A DNA stretch of 64,000 nt from Nageia nagi (lineage: Eukaryota > Pinophyta): contig JBITNC010000001.1 in assembly GCA_050084985.1 (NCBI GenBank), positions 186,000,001 through 186,064,000 of the forward strand. The letters are read 5' to 3'. Below are positions 59,617 to 64,000 of this stretch, piece after piece (the stretch's first letter is position 1; each line of letters begins with the position of its first letter). A model generated the notes under the pieces. It saw only the letters and a program-made list of their open reading frames with translations. It did no database searches and was not told where the DNA came from. A program made the position numbers and the translations under genes.

Positions 59617-60636
59617 TATTAACCTCTTTTTTCATGTTGAGAGAAAAAGGGGACAATAAGGATTTAAGATCCTCCTTTTTATAAGGTGATTCTCAATGTG
59701 TTTCCTTAGTGATAATGGATTATGTTAATACTTATATTATTTTTCTCATAATCTTTCCCATACTTAGATTAAATACTTGCTCCACTAATTCTAGAAAAGT
59801 AAGCAATTACTTAATGTTTGTAACTTGACTACATTAGACTTGCTCAAATTATCCAAGATATGAAGAAGGTTGTAGTATATTTCACACAAGTATCTCTTCA
59901 CTTATTTAATGGAAGTTTTAATATTTTTTCACCTTTTCCTCTGAATGTGTAATGACTTAGTTCATTTCCATCATAACTTTTCTTATCCTTAAATTAAATG
60001 ATCATTCCACTAATTCCAAAAAAGTAAAATAATCACTTAATTATTTTAACTTGGATAAATAATATTGCTCAAGTTAATCAAGTTATAAGTAAATAATGAT
60101 ATATCTCATAGATATTACCTTGCACTTAGTTTCTTTTACGTTTTTGTTACAAGCACTTAGTTTCTTTAGTGATATTTCATACTACATAGGTTGAAGAACA
60201 CATCACATTTCTTTCACCAACTTTAATGGTAATTGCTTTTTAAGTTTACAAAAAGGTAGAATTATCTAAGTATAAGAAAATAATTACTACATAGACTTGA
60301 AATTCATCTCATCACTTAAACAACTATCAAAGAAGTAAAAACACATGAACTGAATGCAAAAGATACTATCTTGTTATTGTAGAAGCTTCAAAGTGTAACT
60401 TTTAGAATTCAAAGTGCTAGAGAGAGACCCTTACAAATGAGGTCCCCTCACCTTTAAGTAATTTATAGAAGTAGTTAGGTTTGAAACAAAACCCTAACTC
60501 CCTTAAGAAATCTTGATTATAGAATCATCAAAATTTGGCTAAGTGTGAAAAATAGCCAACTCAAAAAAAGATTAAGTCTAAAAACTTTAAAAATTAGACT
60601 AACTCTAGAGATTAAGGGGATAAACATTTTCTAACA
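59617..60636 (-). repeat. LTR shared by two tandem copies of element 4
   Basis: The minus strand starts TGTTAGAAAATG at 60,636 and ends GGTTAATA (decayed from TTAACA) at 59,617. PBS and Gag lie on the left, and the polypurine tract and 3' ORF of another copy lie on the right. It therefore serves as 5' LTR of the left copy and 3' LTR of the right copy. Confidence 0.8.
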
Positions 60637-60650
60637 CCCTTAACTCCATT
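60637..60650 (-). other. Polypurine tract, right copy
   Basis: The minus strand reads aatggagttaaggg followed directly by TGTTAG. Confidence 0.65.
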
Positions 60651-61845
60651 ACAATGCTAAAAATCATGAAAAAAATTCATCAATTTATTGATAGTGAGGA
60701 AGGAAAAAGGTAATCATTTTCACAACTTTTGCTTTTATATAACTACTAGAGAAGTCTCAAACCTTATTAGATACTTCCATTAATCATTGATACTAATAGA
60801 TAACCTATCCTGTTGCCGATTTTGTGATTTTTTGATATGTATTTTTGACTTTGGAAATCCAAGATAGATTATGTTCATATGTCATGAAGGCTTCTTTAGG
60901 ATCTTTTGATTTTAATTTATTTTCTAGAAGTTTTGTTAAGCTTGCTTTAACTTCATTATCATTCCTCCACCAGATGGACTTGTCAAGGGTTTGTATATAT
61001 TTGAAATCAATAATATCTCTATTCTACTAGTATAGTTTGTTAGCCTCTTCTTTAAAAGCCTTGCATCTTTATTTTGCATTTGACAACCAATCAAAAAGAA
61101 ATGAAAAATCTTTGTAAAAATTTAACAATCACTCATCATTAATAATTTCTTGCTCAATTCTTGCCACATTTTCCACTTTATCTAGCTATTGATCTACAAA
61201 TTTATTTATATTAGCCTCAATTACACATAACTAAAAATTGATATTTTTGAGGTAAAAAAGGTCATGGTATGTATTTGGGAAGTCTTTGGTTGCTTTTTTA
61301 ATTAATTTTTTAATCCTCTTCTCAAATTTACAACTTGTCTTGTATCTGGACTTCAATTCATCTTTATCAAACCAAAATTCATCAAACTCTTTGAAATTTT
61401 TGTTCATTTCACTTTAAAGCTTATTTACATCTTATTCCTTCTTTGACTTGCTTTATTGGTCAAGTTCTTTGCACTTTAATTGCTAATATATGCATTTGAC
61501 TCTATTCCAAGTGGCCCAATGTCATAATCCATAGTGCTAACATTTATTTGTCTCTTGTCCTTAAGTTTCCTAACATTGGTGAAAAGTTTGCTCACTCATA
61601 GGATTTCTTTTCCAAATTCTACAATAGTTGATAATTTATGTGGAATGGAAGAAACCTCTTCACCTATATCTTGTATTTCTTCTTCCTCATGATTTCCACT
61701 AATAACTTCCTCAAGTATTTTAAGGTATGCATCAATATCTATGTTTTTCAAGAGATTTTTGGAACTAAGCTAATCAATGGTCATGTTATCATTGACTAAT
61801 ATTATTTTCTTATCATGCTCATTTTTTTTTCTTTCTCCTTTTTTT

Positions 61846-61878
<33 letters not shown>
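61846..61878. repeat. (ATC)11 microsatellite inside the 3' ORF
   Basis: Eleven ATC units. On the coding (minus) strand they are GAT, giving an Asp run followed by a Lys/Arg-rich run, unless the frame shifts across it. Confidence 0.92.
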
Positions 61879-62283
61879 TCCATTTCCATCATTACCAACT
61901 ACTCTAGATGAATGTTTAGATAGAAGACTTTTGTGAACTTGAACCTTTATGAGGAGTAGGAGCTTTCTTAGCCTCATACCAAGTGGTCAGGAACTCTATA
62001 ATTTGAGTAGATCCCTTAGGAACTTATTGTAGAGGGATATTTGAAACTACCTCTTCTTAATGGGAATCTTCAGGGGTGGAGGAAGAGTAAGTGGTGATCA
62101 GATATAAACTAGAAGAGCCTTCATAAAAAATGGGTATATTTTACTTAATCTCTCCTTCTTCCTAAGAATCAATGATATTTACATATTCTTCCTCCCCTTT
62201 AGTATGAGTGTCTTTCATTGGACTAGGTTCTTAGTATTCTTCGAAACCTACTTTGACTTGCTCATTATCATATTCCTCTTAGT

Positions 62284-62306
62284 CTTCTTCTTCTTCTTCT
62301 TCTTCT
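62284..62306. repeat. (TTC)n microsatellite inside the 3' ORF
   Basis: About eight TTC/TCT units; GAA on the coding strand, giving a Glu run in an already acidic part of the protein. Confidence 0.9.
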
Positions 62307-64000
62307 CCCACTTGTTCATCCCCTCTCTCAATCCTATAGCTTCTTGACCTTGAGCTATGGTTAGACTTCAACTAGTTATCATCATTAGAATCATTAGAGC
62401 TACTAGAGGAATTACCATTGGAAGAAGGATTTCTAGTAGGGACTATAGTATGACTACTTTCTCCAATTTCAAATTAAGATTTTGAGTGTACAATTGATCC
62501 ATTAATTATTTTCAAAACATTAACTCCTTGTATTGAGCCAAACTGGTTAAAGTTGGGATCTTGTGTAAAATCTTTCTCAACTATTTATTGAGCTATAGGA
62601 TGTGGTGGAAGACTGTTAGGGCTTTTATCTCTTGATGTTCCTTCTCTTTTCTCTCTTTCTTCTTGAGCTAATTTATTTGAGATTCTCTGAATCTCAAGCT
62701 TTGAATGTATATTAATTAATTTCTCTATATGATCAAGGGAATGATGTTTGTAATTTTTATGCAAATTTTGATAAAATCTATCAAGCACTCCAATTGGATC
62801 ATAATTTATTTTCAACATGTGCCTCTCAAAATCATACCCTTCAATTTCATTTTTAAAGGTATTTTCTTCTAGCTATTTGTTCCAACAATACCATGATAGG
62901 GTGATAGGCATGTTGATTGGTGCTTATTTCTTCTCCTTAGCAAATTTTTCATGAAAATAAAAGGCCTATTTAAAAAATTCTAAAACCACCATTCTATCCC
63001 TGAGATATCATGGCAATTTGAAAGTTGCCACAGCTACATCGAATACTGTGATGTAAAGATTATCAAATCCTTATAAATAAATATAAACAAATTTCTTTAA
63101 AAATTCATAGGCTTCGATGGAAATTTTGGAGGGCATGTGTTGTGTTCCTTTCATCTCCTTGATTATGGCATATTCCCATTCATCTATTCTCATTTGAATA
63201 TAATTCCACTCTTAATCCTTGTTGAATTTGGGGTAGCCCATGTAAATATTTACCTTTCTATTGAATTATCTTTTTAATACTATGGGACCTTGACCAATTC
63301 TTGCCTTTAAGTGATAAAAATACTATTGTACATATAAAAGAAGGATCTTGTCTTCTTCACTTGTTTAAGCTACTCAATTATACCATCACTGATAACTTGA
63401 CTTTAGCATATGTTATGTCCTTTATTGACTTTATACAAGAAACCAAACAAATTATTCTCAAAATAAATGTTAATATATTTAACCAAAATCATGCATAAGA
63501 AGCTAATGGCTTTGTATGAGGTATCATGGAATAAGCACCTTTGGGCTTTCATTACAACTTGATGGGATAGGCCATGATGTTTTGGATTTAACAAAGACTA
63601 GATGAAGTCGCTAGGCCTATATTTGTTATTATATTCTTCATACTTCTAATCATCATCCTCTTAAGTGAAAATAATCCCTCAATTTGACCAACCCATAACT
63701 TTTTCAATACCTTCTTTTTTCAAGTATGCAATAATTGTTCCTTCTACATTAGTGACCACCTGCCTTATGAAATCAATATGCTCTGCTACTTCCAAACCCA
63801 ACACTACAAAGTTTAACAAAAATGGGATAACTATGGTTGAAAGAGTGTTAAATATTTAAGGACATATTTTTCTCTAACTTTCTTTGAAATCCCCTTTGCA
63901 TCCCTCAGCATAAAAACTAGGTTGGTATGATTCCATTTGGGGTCTCTTATATTCTCTAGCCTATCATAGTAATAGACTATCTATTTAACTCTTCCATCCT

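Larger units (their letters stand above)
54051..60636 (-). mobile_element. Ty3/gypsy element with extra RNase H (element 4, left copy)
   Basis: Direct repeats (54,051-55,052 and 59,617-60,636) with PBS and polypurine tract at the right places define the element on the minus strand. The order is PBS, Gag, knuckle, protease, additional RNase H, remnant of a 3' ORF, polypurine tract, LTR. The single RNase H of this type following Gag-PR resembles the aRNH of the plant Tat/Ogre group, which is an inference. RT with its own RNase H, and integrase, are missing between protease and aRNH and after aRNH. The right-hand LTR is not flanked by host DNA but by the 3' end of another copy. Confidence 0.8.
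60700..63900 (-). pseudogene. Long unrecognised 3' ORF of element 4 (right copy)
   Basis: One reading direction stays coding-like for about 3.2 kb, with occasional stops mostly at Gln/Trp codons. In order on the minus strand: MGYPKFNKD, INEWEYAIIKEMKGTQHMPS, EAYEFLKKFVYIYL, FDVAVATFKLP (63,240-62,980), an open part at 62,585-62,818 with a coiled-coil-like run (LEIQRISNKLAQEEREKREG), Glu-rich and Asp-rich low-complexity parts from GAA and GAT runs, then AYLKILEEVISGN, NVSTMDYDIGPLGIES, and a C-terminal part ATKDFPNTYHDLFYLKN, NRDIIDFKYIQTLDKSIWW, KDPKEAFMTYEHNLSWISK. It ends just before the polypurine tract. I do not recognise any domain. There is no integrase, RT or RNase H signature, and no clear membrane segment. 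The beginning is outside the window. Confidence 0.6.

Noticed and set aside
62284-62306. TTC run as a polypyrimidine tract or regulatory site
   Set aside because: It lies inside the long minus-strand ORF and encodes a Glu run like neighbouring acidic parts.

Overview
The window looks like a heavily decayed, transposon-dense stretch of a large plant nuclear genome. The basis is AT-richness, visibly rare CG dinucleotides, nested LTR retrotransposons with plant-type primer-binding sites, and coding frames broken mostly by TAA/TAG where Gln or Trp is expected. The protein remnants remind me of gymnosperm Ty3/gypsy families, but that is recollection rather than a search. I see no intact host gene, rRNA, tRNA or CRISPR. 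All coordinates come from reading by eye.

Region 1 (1-27,435, minus strand) is a chromovirus-like Ty3/gypsy element. On the minus strand it runs PBS, Gag with a zinc knuckle, protease, reverse transcriptase (RT), RNase H and integrase (INT). The piece from the RT thumb to the INT C-terminus (about 1.64 kb) is then repeated head-to-tail: 14 complete units plus a partial one that runs off the left edge. The units fall into two junction types that mostly alternate. A stretch near 11,990-14,840 looks like two different units merged during assembly.

Region 2 (29,271-39,585, plus strand) is a Ty3/gypsy element with LTRs of about 1.25 kb. It carries only Gag and a dead protease, with no RT or INT. 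A second, non-coding LTR element (29,400-34,036, minus strand) is nested in its 5' LTR. The nested element carries a 43-bp minisatellite, a GT microsatellite and a GC-rich palindromic block.

Region 3 (39,586-54,050) is mostly unassignable AT-rich sequence. It holds a Gag fragment on the minus strand (about 41.3-42.2 kb), a lysine-rich coding-like stretch (about 49.6-51.7 kb) and a LINE ORF1 fragment with a DUF4283-like domain and knuckle relic (about 52.6-53.3 kb).

Region 4 (54,051-64,000, minus strand) is a Ty3/gypsy family with an extra (archaeal-type) RNase H, arranged as two tandem copies sharing one LTR. The left copy keeps Gag, protease and RNase H but lacks RT and INT. The right copy, cut by the window edge, shows a long unrecognised acidic/basic ORF of more than 1,000 codons directly upstream of the polypurine tract. 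A remnant of its 3' end sits at the matching place in the left copy. This ORF and the pol-fragment array are the two most unusual things in the window.
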